Source: an uncultured Coriobacteriaceae bacterium
Lineage (GTDB): Bacteria > Actinomycetota > Coriobacteriia > Coriobacteriales > Atopobiaceae
DNA: 64,000 nt
Reading direction: 5' to 3'
Assembly: GCA_902801175.1 (NCBI GenBank)
Contig: CADCHF010000001.1
Span: forward strand, 1 to 64,000
Both the position numbers and the translations under genes were made by a program. Of the stretch, positions 34,963-43,851 are shown piece after piece. The notes beneath the pieces are model-generated. The model ran no database searches. It saw only the letters and a program-made list of their open reading frames with translations, and was not told where the DNA came from. Every line of letters begins with the position of its first letter. Positions within the stretch are counted from its first letter, which is position 1.

Positions 34963-34995
34963 AAAAAAACCGGCGGACCTGGATGGGTCCGCCGG
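34963..34995 (-). terminator. Rho-independent terminator of the PrsA/SurA-like gene
   Basis: A perfect 10-bp stem (34970-34979 with 34986-34995) and a seven-residue U-tract on the minus strand (the A-run at 34963-34969). It is about 30 bases past the stop at 35027. Confidence 0.92.
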
Positions 34996-35026
34996 CTGGC
35001 ATTTCTTGCTGTACGCGTGCCTTTGC

Positions 35027-36499
35027 TTACGAAACGAGCGAGCCAATCTGGATGTTGGCGTTGCTGAACAGGCCGTTCAGGTACTCGGTCCAGGCATTGC
35101 CCATAGCCGTCTGCTGCTCGGAATAGAGCTGGTAGGCCACATAGTAGGCTGCGTTTGCTGCATCGTAGGAGGCACCGTCGGTGGTCACCTCGTAGCCCTC
35201 AAGAGCGGTGGCATAGCTGCCATCGGTGCTTGCCCAGGTGCCTGCGTCGGCATCCCACTCGTCACCAACGAGGTTGATGATGTAGTCGGCATACTCCTTG
35301 GTTGCCTCCTGCTCCTTGCCCTCCTCAGGGGTCTCGGGGGCATTGGGCATCTCGGGAAGATCGCCACCAACAATCTCCTCGCGCAGGGCGTTCATGCGGC
35401 AGCTGTCCATGAGAAGGTCCTTGACCTCAGAAGCCTCCATGCCATAAGCGCTACCAATAGCCTCAAAGTCGCTGGTGCCAAGGGCCTTCTCGGCATAAGC
35501 GGTCAGGTCATCGTCACTCACTTCGATGTTGCGCGCGTCAATCTCCTTCTGGAGGATGGCGTTACGAGCGGCAGCCAGTGCATAGTCGGCAGAGGGAAGG
35601 GTGTAGTTGCCCTCGGCGTCAAGGGCGCCCTCAACAGAGCCGACCTGCTCAAGGACGTCGCGAACCGTAATGGTGAAGTTCTCACCGTTGTAGTTGTAGG
35701 AGGCATAAGCGTTGTCGAGCTCGGACTCGGCAACCGCGGTCTTGCCCGTGAGGTTGACACCCGAAGCGCCAGAGCCACCCAGCACGAAACGGCCAAGCAG
35801 AAGACCAAGTGCGAGGCATGCAACCGCAATGCCGATCCAAGCGGGAACGCTCAACGTGTCAAGGAAGCTGGGCTTGGCAACGGCCTTGGCGGCAGGCTCG
35901 GCGGCCTCAGAAACCTCAGCCTTCGCGGCACGCGCCTGCTTGGAGCGGCGCTCGCGCTTCTTTGCAGCGGCATCCTCCTCTGCCTCAGACTCGCCGGCAA
36001 CGGCCTCCTCGGCAGCCTTCTCGTCGGCCTCGGCTTCCTCGGCCACGTTCTTAACCGCGGCCTCGACCTTCTCGTCGACATCATCTGCAGGCTCGGCTGC
36101 TTCCTCTGCCTTGGCAGGAGCCTCATCCTCGGAGGCAGCATCGTCAGCATCGTCGTTGGTGGCCTCAGCGGAGGTGGCCTCCTCGACGCTAGCAACAATG
36201 CCCTCGGCAATGCCAGCAGCGATCTGCTTGGCCACAGCAGAGTCGATGGCGTGCTCATCGCTCAGATAGTCGACCGCACGAGCAACGGCGTCATCGACAT
36301 GTGAGGCGGCATCCTCTTGCAGCAAGTCGGCAAATTTGGCAAAGAAACCCTCGTCGCAAGCAGATTCAAGAGCTGCGGAGGCAGCGGTCTCGAGCTCGGC
36401 AGCATCGAGCACAAGGCCAACAAGACGCTTGGGCTCCTGCAGAATCTCAAAGCCATACTCGTGGATTGCATCCTGTATGGCCTGACGCAGGTCATTCAT
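35027..36499 (-). CDS. PrsA/SurA-like single-pass membrane protein with long acidic cytoplasmic region
   Basis: A 490-residue protein. Residues 1-110 are helical. About 110-215 are low-complexity Ala/Glu/Asp, then basic KKRERRSKQARAAK. One membrane helix (WIGIAVACLALGLLLGRFVL) precedes an extracytoplasmic region resembling the SurA_N/trigger-factor helical fold (AVAESELDNAYASYNYNGE; RNAILQKEIDARNIEVSDDD). The last 110 residues form a module (GDEWDADAGTW; YDAANAAYYVAYQLYSEQ; WTEYLN) that recurs in the 51.4-kb protein. No rotamase domain is seen. Probably an extracytoplasmic chaperone. Start MNDLRQ at 36499 has GGGAG 8 bases upstream. Confidence 0.75.
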   Translation of the reverse strand: MNDLRQAIQDAIHEYGFEILQEPKRLVGLVLDAAELETAASAALESACDEGFFAKFADLLQEDAASHVDDAVARAVDYLSDEHAIDSAVAKQIAAGIAEGIVASVEEATSAEATNDDADDAASEDEAPAKAEEAAEPADDVDEKVEAAVKNVAEEAEADEKAAEEAVAGESEAEEDAAAKKRERRSKQARAAKAEVSEAAEPAAKAVAKPSFLDTLSVPAWIGIAVACLALGLLLGRFVLGGSGASGVNLTGKTAVAESELDNAYASYNYNGENFTITVRDVLEQVGSVEGALDAEGNYTLPSADYALAAARNAILQKEIDARNIEVSDDDLTAYAEKALGTSDFEAIGSAYGMEASEVKDLLMDSCRMNALREEIVGGDLPEMPNAPETPEEGKEQEATKEYADYIINLVGDEWDADAGTWASTDGSYATALEGYEVTTDGASYDAANAAYYVAYQLYSEQQTAMGNAWTEYLNGLFSNANIQIGSLVS

Positions 36500-36988
36500 G
36501 AGTAAAACTCCCATCAGTGTTGTGGACTAGGTCACAGTTTTAGAATTCTACCCCTCTTGAGGGCTTGCTTAAATTAACCGCTAAGTCTTCACCGACCGGA
36601 AAGAAAACCTACATTGCAAGCTCTCTTAACCTGCGTCTTCGATGACGAACGCATAGCGTGGTTGCTGAAGACCTTGCAAAGGGGTTCCATCTAACCTAAC
36701 AACCTGCAACAAGGCCAACAAGGGAATCCACAAAGTGTCGTTAGTCTCAATTGTGACAAACGCGAGCATTGTCTCTTCCAAAAAGACAGTGCTCGCCGTA
36801 AGTCATTGTTTTCATTGCCCAAACAGCGCAACCTTAGAGCCACCTCGCCTCTAACGATGGCTCGCCCTAAGGTTACGTCATGAATCAATTCTCATCACTT
36901 GAACGTTAAAACCCTGCTGGCAGTTTCTTCACCAGGGCCCACTCAATCGCTGTGGGCGCCTCGAATCTAGAATGCACAGATTTGCCTC
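36500..36988. other. Gene-free region with two hairpins
   Basis: About 490 bases without a credible gene. It holds a 13-bp hairpin at 36762-36796 (one G-T pair) and a second, interrupted one at about 36829-36874 (AACCTTAG/CTAAGGTT with an inner AGCCA/TGGCT). One may end the upstream DUF47 transcript or form a small RNA; no known RNA family is recognised. Confidence 0.45.
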
Positions 36989-37195
36989 TTAGCTGCTCTT
37001 GAGCACGACGTTGCGCACTACGCCAGCAACATGATCGCAAGCATCAAGGCAATGCTCCATGCGGTCAAAGAGACGCAGCCATGCCAGACTCTCCTTGCCA
37101 CGGGTCTCGTCCTCTCGGAATAGCGCACGAAGTGCGTTCTCGTACACCTCGTCGCCCCCGTCTTCCACGTGGCCAACCGCACTTGCCTTCTTCAT
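36989..37195 (-). pseudogene. C-terminal part of a DUF47 (PhoU-like) protein, separate frame
   Basis: A 68-residue frame (MKKASAVGHVEDGGDEVYEN, then ALRALFREDETRGKESLAWL, then MEHCLDACDHVAGVVRNVVL). This is the C-terminal half of the DUF47/PhoU-like family: the ExxGDxxYxxAL and LEhxxDxCxxVxxxxxxxV motifs. It starts in an ATGA overlap with the upstream frame, which carries the N-terminal half. The two together (about 190 residues) are somewhat shorter than a normal DUF47 protein, so a frameshift with a small deletion is likely; a two-subunit arrangement is possible. Confidence 0.6.
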
Positions 37196-37566
37196 AGAAC
37201 CTCGCGCACAGCCGCCAGCGTGAGCTCGGCAAGCTCCACAGCCTCGGGACGCATTCCGCCCACGTTGAACAGGTCTAGGCGAATGGTAACGGCCTCCATA
37301 TGGTCCACTACGTCATCCATGGCCAAGGCCAGCTCACTGATGTCCTCGCGATCGAAAGGTGTGATGAAGCTCGTATACAGGCGAGTCATAATGTCTCGCA
37401 CCGTCTCGTCAGCCTGAGTCTCGAGCATCTTCATGCGCGGCAGACGAGTAAAGGTCTCAGGAAAGCCGCTCATGATGGTCACATATTCCTCGGCTGCATC
37501 AACCAGGACGGCGGCAAGCTGCTTAAGTAGGGTGTAGTAGATGTCTTCCTTCTTCATGCGGGGCAT
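37192..37566 (-). pseudogene. N-terminal part of a DUF47 (PhoU-like) phosphate-transport accessory protein
   Basis: A 124-residue frame (KKEDIYYTLLKQLAAVLVDA, then KMLETQADETVRDIMTRLYTS, FITPFDREDISELALAMDDV) that matches the N-terminal two-thirds of DUF47, including the E-x-x-A-D and FITPFDREDI motifs. It ends early at a TGA overlapping the start of the C-terminal fragment. DUF47 genes usually precede pit as a regulator of PiT transporters, and here pit lies just upstream (52 bases). Ribosome site GGAG 5 bases before the ATG. The gene is probably broken or split. Confidence 0.65.
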
Positions 37567-37618
37567 GGGGACTCCAATCGGTCGCAGGGAAAGGACGGTC
37601 GCACTAAGCGGACGGATA

Positions 37619-38665
37619 CTAGAACAGAAGCATGAAGACCTTGGCTAGGACAAAGCCGATCAGACCACAGCCCGGGAAGGTGCATACCCAGGTCATTACC
37701 ATCTCCTGTGCCACACCCCAGTCCACCGAGCGTGGGTCCTTGGCAGCGCCAGCACCCATCATGGCCGATCCAGACGTGTGCGTGGTGGAGACGGGCAGAC
37801 CCGTAATGGTGGCTATGAGCAGTGCACCGGTTGCGCTGAGTGCTGCAGCAAAGCCCTGATACTGCTCCAACCGTACCATATCGATGCCCACCTTCTTGAT
37901 GATGGGCTTACCTCCAATGCCCGTGCCAATAGCCATCACCAGGGCGCAGGCCACCTCGAGCCAGAAGGGGAACTGTGCACCCTCCACGCTCATGTTCTGC
38001 GAGAGCATGATGGCAAGCATGGCTGTAGACATGAACTTCTGTCCGTCTTGTGCGCCATGCATGGCCGAAGCACCCGCCGCGGCCCAAACCTGCATCTTGG
38101 CAAAGAACTCGTTGGCAACGCGACGGTCGACATCTCGGCAGATGTAGGGAATCACCTTGGCGATAGCCCAGCCGGCAAGAAAGCCCAGAACCGTGGACAA
38201 CACCAGACCGTAGATGACCTTGACCCACTCGCCCAAGTTGACGCCTTCGATACCACCATGCACGGCAATGGCAGCGCCGGTGAGTCCAGCAATGAGCGCA
38301 TGGCTCTCGCTTGTGGGGATGCCAAACACCCATGCAAGCGACGACCACGTGACGATGGAGACCGTAGCTGCCGCAAGGGCAATAAGCGCTACATGGGAAT
38401 CTCCGCCAAAGTCGACCATGCCACTCATGGTGTCTGCGACAGCCGTCGAGAAGAAGGTCATACCCACAAGTCCGATGAAGTTGGTTATGACACTCATCCA
38501 AATTGCCGCATCGACGCCAATGGCGCGCGTCCCGATTGGCTCTGCGATGGCGTTCGCGGCGTCGGTGGCACCGTTAACAAAAATCGTTCCCATAACGAGC
38601 AGGATAACCAACGCCAAAAACGGGTTGGCCTGCACGGCACCGAGGAACTGAGAGAAGGTGACCAT
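37619..38665 (-). CDS. pit: PiT-family inorganic phosphate transporter
   Basis: A 348-residue protein with about 10 membrane helices and the two PiT signatures: VNGATDAANAIAEPIGTRAI near the N-terminus and GASAMHGAQDGQKFM in the second half, plus TGLPVSTTHTSGSAMMGAG. It carries out cation-coupled phosphate (or metal-phosphate) uptake. GAAAGG lies 6 bases before the ATG at 38665. It is followed by the DUF47 fragments, the usual partner. Confidence 0.95.
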   Translation of the reverse strand: MVTFSQFLGAVQANPFLALVILLVMGTIFVNGATDAANAIAEPIGTRAIGVDAAIWMSVITNFIGLVGMTFFSTAVADTMSGMVDFGGDSHVALIALAAATVSIVTWSSLAWVFGIPTSESHALIAGLTGAAIAVHGGIEGVNLGEWVKVIYGLVLSTVLGFLAGWAIAKVIPYICRDVDRRVANEFFAKMQVWAAAGASAMHGAQDGQKFMSTAMLAIMLSQNMSVEGAQFPFWLEVACALVMAIGTGIGGKPIIKKVGIDMVRLEQYQGFAAALSATGALLIATITGLPVSTTHTSGSAMMGAGAAKDPRSVDWGVAQEMVMTWVCTFPGCGLIGFVLAKVFMLLF

Positions 38666-38941
38666 GATTGGCCTTTCAGTCGGGTCCAACCATCATATAA
38701 GGCAATGGTTAGGGGGCTTTGAGGTCTCTGTCAGCTGAAGGTAATGACGGGCACACGGTGGCAAAAGGTCGGTAAGGTGCAACAGCATTGTCTCAGGATT
38801 CGTAATATTGTGCACAGTTTATGTAAGGAACAAAGGGCTATTTAGCCCCGCACAACGCGCGGGCGGTATTTCAGGCTGTCATAAGGCATCGGTTTTGCTG
38901 CTGGCGGATGATATCCCATCGAGTTTGGACTGATGCGCGGC

Positions 38942-39760
38942 TTATCTGCCAAGCGCCACGCCGCGCATCTCCACTTTGCCCGTTGCGTTGTGCACAAGGA
39001 TGTTCACATGGTCAAACCCACAGGCCAGGGCACGCTCTTCCGCCACGTCAAAGCTGCCCGCAAGACAGGCGGTCTGGTGCGCATCGGAGTTGATGAGAAT
39101 CTCACCACCCATGTCGTGCAGGGCTCGCAGCAAGCTCTGACGTGGATAGAGCTCGGCCTTACGGCCACGGTTGTGAGCCCCACAGTTGATCTCAAAGGGA
39201 ATCCCGCATTCCACAAGGTATGCCATGGTCTCTAACGCAGGGGCGATATAGCGCCGATCGGTCTCGTCAAACGCGTGCAGCTGGTCATTGAACCGGGCAA
39301 TGAGGTCGAAGTGTCCCACAAAGGTGCAGTGCGTGCGCTCATAGACCGTGGCCTCGGTCTCGTAGTACGAACGGCACATGGCATACCAGTCGCCTCCATA
39401 GCACTCGTTGCAGAGACGCTGCGAGACCTCGGCAGAGTAGTCGATAGCTCGCGGAAAGGGAACGTCTACATCCACATAGTGCGTAGAGCCAATTATGTAC
39501 TCCGCTCCAGGACAGCAGGCGGGGTCATAGAGGGTATCGAGCTCCACGCCACAGAGGATGTCGAGCTTGCCAGCATATGCGGAGCACAAGCGCGTGATTT
39601 CATCAAAGTAGGCAGGCCAGTCCATGTGAATCTCTTCATCCATGTGGCCAGAGAAGCCAAGGTGCTCAAAGCCCAGCTCAAGAGCGCGATCAACCATTTC
39701 TTGTGCCGTGTTGTCGCCATCGCAAAAGACGGTATGGGTGTGATAGTTTGCCTTGAGCAT
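38942..39760 (-). CDS. PHP-domain histidinol-phosphatase-type phosphoesterase
   Basis: A 272-residue PHP enzyme with the metal motifs NYHTHTVFCDGDN, GFSGHMDEE, YIIGSTHYVDV, TFVGHFDLIARF and ILINSDAHQTA. This layout fits the HisK/HisJ-type histidinol phosphatase group. No his biosynthesis genes adjoin it, so another phosphoester substrate is possible. The ATG at 39760 has AGGAGG 5 bases upstream. Confidence 0.85.
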   Translation of the reverse strand: MLKANYHTHTVFCDGDNTAQEMVDRALELGFEHLGFSGHMDEEIHMDWPAYFDEITRLCSAYAGKLDILCGVELDTLYDPACCPGAEYIIGSTHYVDVDVPFPRAIDYSAEVSQRLCNECYGGDWYAMCRSYYETEATVYERTHCTFVGHFDLIARFNDQLHAFDETDRRYIAPALETMAYLVECGIPFEINCGAHNRGRKAELYPRQSLLRALHDMGGEILINSDAHQTACLAGSFDVAEERALACGFDHVNILVHNATGKVEMRGVALGR

Positions 39761-40125
39761 GTTGCCTCCTATCGTTATGAACGTTTCCATGATAGGCAAA
39801 CGACAGGATGGACGCGAGCACGTGGCAACTGCACGCAGCACATGCGATTATTTGGAAACATGAAGCTAGATGTGCGTTTTATTAGTTAGAAGTAGGATGA
39901 AAACCGCATGAGTAGCGTACAGTCTGCGTAAAATCGCATGGGCTACGTATGATTCGCACAAATGGGAGACTCCCATAAGGAGCCCCGTCTTAGCAGGCAT
40001 TGTGGGCGCAACTCGCCCAGTAACGCAACGGGCATATGGATGATACGCGCCTATCGCCGCCCGCCTGTCGCATCTCCATATATGCCTAGCCTACAATTGC
40101 TGCAGGCATCGACCGAGGAGGAGTC
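39761..40125. other. Intergenic region before the glucosidase gene
   Basis: About 365 bases carrying promoters of the two divergent genes. Two diverged direct copies of a roughly 19-base unit (AAACCGCATGAGTAGCGTA and AAATCGCATGGGCTACGTA) start at 39901 and 39931, 30 bases apart. They could be regulator sites for the glucosidase gene. No gene is seen. Confidence 0.45.
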
Positions 40126-41796
40126 ATGAGCGAACAGTGGTGGCAGCGCGCCGTTGTGTACCAGGTCTATCCAAAGAGTTTCCAAGACAGCGACGGAGAT
40201 GGCATTGGTGACATCCCTGGCATAACAAAGCGTCTCCCCTATCTTGCAAAGCTGGGCATCGACGTCATCTGGCTCTCACCTGTTTACGAGAGCCCCATGG
40301 ACGACAACGGTTACGACATCAGTGACTACCAGGCCATTTGGCCAGGCTTTGGCACGATGGACGACTTTGACGAAATGCTAGCCACTGCCCACAGCCTCGG
40401 CATCAAGATCGTTATGGACCTGGTGGCAAACCACACCTCTGACGAACACCGTTGGTTTAAGGAGAGTCGCAGCTCCCGCGAGAATCCCTATCGCGACTTT
40501 TATTACTGGCGCGACCCGGTAGACGGCCATGAGCCATCCAACATGGGCGGCATCTTTGGTGGCAGCATTTGGGAGTGGGACGAGGGCACTCAGCAGTACT
40601 ACCTGCACTGCTTCTCACGCAAGCAGCCCGACCTCAACTGGGAGAACCCGCGTGTACGCGACGAGATCTTCAACATGATGGACTGGTGGCTGGCCAAGGG
40701 TGTGGACGGCTTCCGCATGGATGTCATTGGCATGATTGCCAAGGACACGAGCTTTCCCTCGGGCGAGCCGGGGCCGACCGGCTATGCGCCGCTCTTACCG
40801 CTGATCAACGACGATGGCGTGCACCCTCACCTGCAGGACATGCGCAGGCGCGTGCTCTCCAAGTACGACACCATGACCGTGGGCGAGGTAAGCGGTGCCA
40901 CCGTAGAGACCGCCAAGAAGTACGCTAACCTGGACGGCAGCGAGCTGTCGATGGTCTTCCAGTTTGAGCACGTGAGCCTGACCGGCGACCCCGACCGTGG
41001 TAAGTGGGTGACCGACAAGCCGCGCCTGGTGGACCTCAAGCAGGTCTTCAACCGTTGGGAGACGGGCCTTGACGGCGTGGCGTGGAACAGCCTCTTCTGG
41101 GACAACCACGATCAGCCTCGCGCCGTGAGCCGCTGGGCAAACGACACGCCCGAGTGGCGTGAGACGTCCGCAAAGATGCTTGCGACCTGCCTGCACCTCA
41201 TGCAGGGCACTCCATACATCTACCAGGGCGAGGAGCTGGGTATGACCAACTACCCCTGGCAGGACATGAGCCTAATCAACGACCTTGAGGCGCACGACGC
41301 GTTCCGTATGCTCACCCAGGACTGTGGCTGCTCGGTTAACGAAGCCATGGCGTGCATGCGCGAGATTTGCCGTGACAATGCCCGCACGCCTATGCAGTGG
41401 GACAACAGTGAGCTGGCTGGATTCACCACTGGCAAGCCATGGCTTCCCGTCAACCCCAACTGTGCAACCATTAACGCTGCTGCACAGGTGGACGATCCCA
41501 ACTCTGTTTTTGCGCACTATCGGGGACTGATCGCACTCAGGCATGAGAGCGACCTCGTGGTGCACGGACACTTCCGTCTGCTCGAGCCCGAGAGCGACGA
41601 GCTCTTTGTGTATGAGCGCTGGCTGGGCAAAGAGCGGATGCTCGTGGTGTGTAACTTTACTGACCACGAGGTGGCGTGGCAGGTACCCGAAGAGTACGGA
41701 ATGGCGACGCTGGTGGAAGCTGCGTGTAACTACGCTGATGCGCCACAGGCAGGAATCGTACGCCCGTATGAGGCATTTGCGCTACTAACAGATTAA
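40126..41796 (+). CDS. GH13 alpha-glucosidase (oligo-1,6-glucosidase/trehalose-6-P hydrolase type)
   Basis: A 556-residue intracellular glycosidase, normal length. GH13 regions: DVIWLSPVYESPMDDNGYDI, LVANHTSDEH, GFRMDVIGMI with the nucleophile Asp, TVGEVSG with the acid/base Glu, and FWDNHDQPR. It hydrolyses alpha-linked gluco-oligosaccharides; QPDLNWENP and the 'GVDGFRMDVI' sequence are shared by the GH13_29/31 group. No sugar transporter is adjacent. GAGGAGG precedes the ATG. The following gene is convergent. Confidence 0.95.
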   Translation: MSEQWWQRAVVYQVYPKSFQDSDGDGIGDIPGITKRLPYLAKLGIDVIWLSPVYESPMDDNGYDISDYQAIWPGFGTMDDFDEMLATAHSLGIKIVMDLVANHTSDEHRWFKESRSSRENPYRDFYYWRDPVDGHEPSNMGGIFGGSIWEWDEGTQQYYLHCFSRKQPDLNWENPRVRDEIFNMMDWWLAKGVDGFRMDVIGMIAKDTSFPSGEPGPTGYAPLLPLINDDGVHPHLQDMRRRVLSKYDTMTVGEVSGATVETAKKYANLDGSELSMVFQFEHVSLTGDPDRGKWVTDKPRLVDLKQVFNRWETGLDGVAWNSLFWDNHDQPRAVSRWANDTPEWRETSAKMLATCLHLMQGTPYIYQGEELGMTNYPWQDMSLINDLEAHDAFRMLTQDCGCSVNEAMACMREICRDNARTPMQWDNSELAGFTTGKPWLPVNPNCATINAAAQVDDPNSVFAHYRGLIALRHESDLVVHGHFRLLEPESDELFVYERWLGKERMLVVCNFTDHEVAWQVPEEYGMATLVEAACNYADAPQAGIVRPYEAFALLTD

Positions 41797-41803
41797 AGAA
41801 CGC

Positions 41804-41846
41804 ATCGGGGGGCGGCTCTCAACGAAAGAGAAGCTGCCCCCCGATC
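41804..41846. terminator. Hairpin between convergent genes
   Basis: A GC-rich stem (CGGGGGGC... / ...GCCCCCCG with one bulge) between the glucosidase and the Rpn-family genes. No T-run; possible shared terminator. Confidence 0.55.
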
Positions 41847-41865
41847 AGACAAACCAGCACCAAGT

Positions 41866-42729
41866 CTACAACAAGGCCAAGTAGTGGGGGCGCTTGGCTT
41901 CGGGCACATTGAGAATGTCGAATGCCTCCTGCGCAGTGAGCGACAGCCTCTCCATCAGCCGGCGTACGCTCTTGAGCATCGCCCTTTCCTCGCCGAGCTC
42001 GATGCCCCGCTTTTCGCCGAGCTCGATGCCCCGCCTCTCGCCGATCTCGATGCCTTCGCGGCGAATCTCTTCGAATATCTCGCACATATGCGTCACCCCT
42101 TTTGGAGTCCTCTTAAAGTATCTTACCCGCTCTGCCATCAACGAATTGCGCATTTCGTCTGGATTGCTCTCACAGAAGTCATGCATGAGCATCCCAAGCT
42201 CATCGTCCCCACGATATGCACCGTTGGCATACAGCAAATGAGTGCCGTCACCAAGAGCCATATTGGACGACTGCTCTACACGCTCGAAGAGGTACGTTCC
42301 TCTTCCCTCTCCATAGGGATCACGTTCCATGATGAATACAACCCATTGCTCGGGAAGCACCTCTGGCTCTTGGGAGGCATTGAGAGCCTCAACATCCATC
42401 ACGGCAGAGTGATACCGAGCACGTTTGGGATGTGCCTTGTTTCCACGTTGCACCTCGATATTGTGCCATCGACCAGCAGAGTCTTTGGCCATGACATCAA
42501 GCTCCACCGAACGAGCCCCAGCCAGTCGCTTGACATCACGCTGTGTCTCGACACTCACAACTTGCAACCCAGAAATCCCCGTGACAATGCGCAGCGTCTC
42601 CTCAGCCAAAGGAACATTGTCCTTGTAGATGACCCTCATGAAGTCGTCGTCAATCGGCCTCAGCTCCTCAAGCCTCTCCAAATCGTTACACCGATCGTTC
42701 GCGGTTCCAATCATCTCAACTTTTGCCAT
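41866..42729 (-). CDS. Rpn/PD-(D/E)XK nuclease-family transposase-like protein
   Basis: A 287-residue protein of the PDDEXK_2/Rpn family ('recombination-promoting nuclease/putative transposase'). The nuclease core includes RSVELDVMAKDSAGRWHNIEVQRG, giving the D...E-x-Q pattern, preceded by DDDFMRVIYKDN. The C-terminal tail contains three tandem 8-residue repeats (GIEIGERR, GIELGEKR, GIELGEER) encoded by 24-base DNA repeats. Ribosome site GGGAG 5-6 bases before the ATG. Such genes are mobile accessory genes; no terminal repeats of an insertion sequence are seen. Confidence 0.88.
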   Translation of the reverse strand: MAKVEMIGTANDRCNDLERLEELRPIDDDFMRVIYKDNVPLAEETLRIVTGISGLQVVSVETQRDVKRLAGARSVELDVMAKDSAGRWHNIEVQRGNKAHPKRARYHSAVMDVEALNASQEPEVLPEQWVVFIMERDPYGEGRGTYLFERVEQSSNMALGDGTHLLYANGAYRGDDELGMLMHDFCESNPDEMRNSLMAERVRYFKRTPKGVTHMCEIFEEIRREGIEIGERRGIELGEKRGIELGEERAMLKSVRRLMERLSLTAQEAFDILNVPEAKRPHYLALL

Positions 42730-42978
42730 ACACTCTCCCACCCTCTTTTACTCTTTGGTGAAGAGTATAACTAACATTTGTTCGTATGTCTGCCAGAAAC
42801 GTACGTTTGTTCGTTTTTTGCCATGACGGATTGCACAGTTGCATCTGCCTTGTGAGCGCAATCCGACTAAGGCTTTTTGCAAGATATAGTTGACATCCTC
42901 CTAAAGTGGATGCAATATATATCTGACAACAGGCAACGGATATCCGACTAATTGCAATCTTCAGCGAAGGGAGGTAAG

Positions 42979-43185
42979 ATGCCGGGAAAGAAGAACCTCC
43001 GCCTTAAGGCCGCTCGTGCCGCCCATGACATGTCGCAGGCAGACCTCGCAATAGCTGTTGGCGTCACGCGTCAGACCATTGGCCTCATCGAGTCTGGTGG
43101 TTACAACCCCACCCTCAACCTGTGCATCGCCATCTGCAAGGCATTGAACGTCACGCTCAACGATCTCTTTTGGGAGGATGAATAA
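42979..43185 (+). CDS. XRE-family HTH transcriptional regulator (short, Cro-like)
   Basis: A 68-residue protein that is little more than a helix-turn-helix: LKAARAAHDMSQADLAIAVG, then VTRQTIGLIESGGYNPTLNL. GGGAGG lies 5 bases before the ATG at 42979. It ends 2 bases before the next ATG, so it is co-transcribed with the membrane protein. Such XRE/membrane-protein pairs are common, and the regulator usually controls its own operon. Confidence 0.93.
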   Translation: MPGKKNLRLKAARAAHDMSQADLAIAVGVTRQTIGLIESGGYNPTLNLCIAICKALNVTLNDLFWEDE

Positions 43186-43187
43186 CA

Positions 43188-43754
43188 ATGATCAAGAAGC
43201 TCATCAGCCAGTGGGAAGCCTATGTGGGCCCCAAGGACGAGCGCATCGTAGCCGAGGAGAATCGTGCCTACAGCAAGCTAGCAAAGTCTTTGCTTGCCGT
43301 TAGCATCGTGACCATGTACTACAGCAACGCCCTGCGTCGCGCCGCCAGCATGTTCAACGATTCCGCAGTCGGCAGCAAGTACATGGACGCTTTCCCTCCC
43401 CACCTCATTTTGAGCATAGGCATCGTAATCAGCTGCGCCATCTTTAGCTCCACGCTCACCAAGCAGGGCATCATTGCCAACAACCGCTTTGCCGAGGTCG
43501 ACCATTGTCCCACCAACTACTTTGCAATCTGCTCGGGCCTTGGGGCTGCAGCAAGCTTGATTTGCTGCTTTGTGGTTGAGTGCCTTGCCCAGATTCAGTT
43601 TGTGGGGATCGCCGGCGTCTATTGGATTGCCAATCTGTGTATTGGCTGCGTCATGGCCGTCATAGTGTTTGTCTTTTCTCTCGCCGCCATGGTGCTGGAC
43701 TACCACCACACTCGCAAAAGCCTTGATCGCATTGAGGCAGAGCTCGACGCCTAG
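43188..43754 (+). CDS. Four-helix membrane protein paired with an XRE regulator
   Basis: A 188-residue protein with four hydrophobic segments (about 33-50, 73-92, 112-135 and 143-168) and a short cytoplasmic coiled tail (HHTRKSLDRIEAELDA). It resembles small DUF6773-like membrane proteins that follow Cro-like regulators, but I cannot place it firmly. Function unknown. A terminator follows. Confidence 0.75.
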   Translation: MIKKLISQWEAYVGPKDERIVAEENRAYSKLAKSLLAVSIVTMYYSNALRRAASMFNDSAVGSKYMDAFPPHLILSIGIVISCAIFSSTLTKQGIIANNRFAEVDHCPTNYFAICSGLGAAASLICCFVVECLAQIQFVGIAGVYWIANLCIGCVMAVIVFVFSLAAMVLDYHHTRKSLDRIEAELDA

Positions 43755-43780
43755 CACCCAGCTACATAAAGCCGCAAATG

Positions 43781-43828
43781 CGCGCTGGGGCCGGTCCCTC
43801 CACGGAGACCGGTCCCAGCGCGTTTGTT
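43781..43828. terminator. Rho-independent terminator between convergent genes
   Basis: A 16-bp stem (43781-43796 with 43807-43822, one mismatch) and TTTGTT after it on the plus strand. It lies between the XRE/membrane-protein operon and the convergent aminotransferase gene. Confidence 0.8.
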
Positions 43829-43851
43829 AGCTTGGCATGGAGCAGCAATGC

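Noticed and set aside
41992-42063. Tandem 24-base repeats that could suggest a CRISPR array
   Set aside because: The units are directly adjacent without spacers and are in-frame coding repeats of the Rpn-family protein. No CRISPR array was seen in the window.
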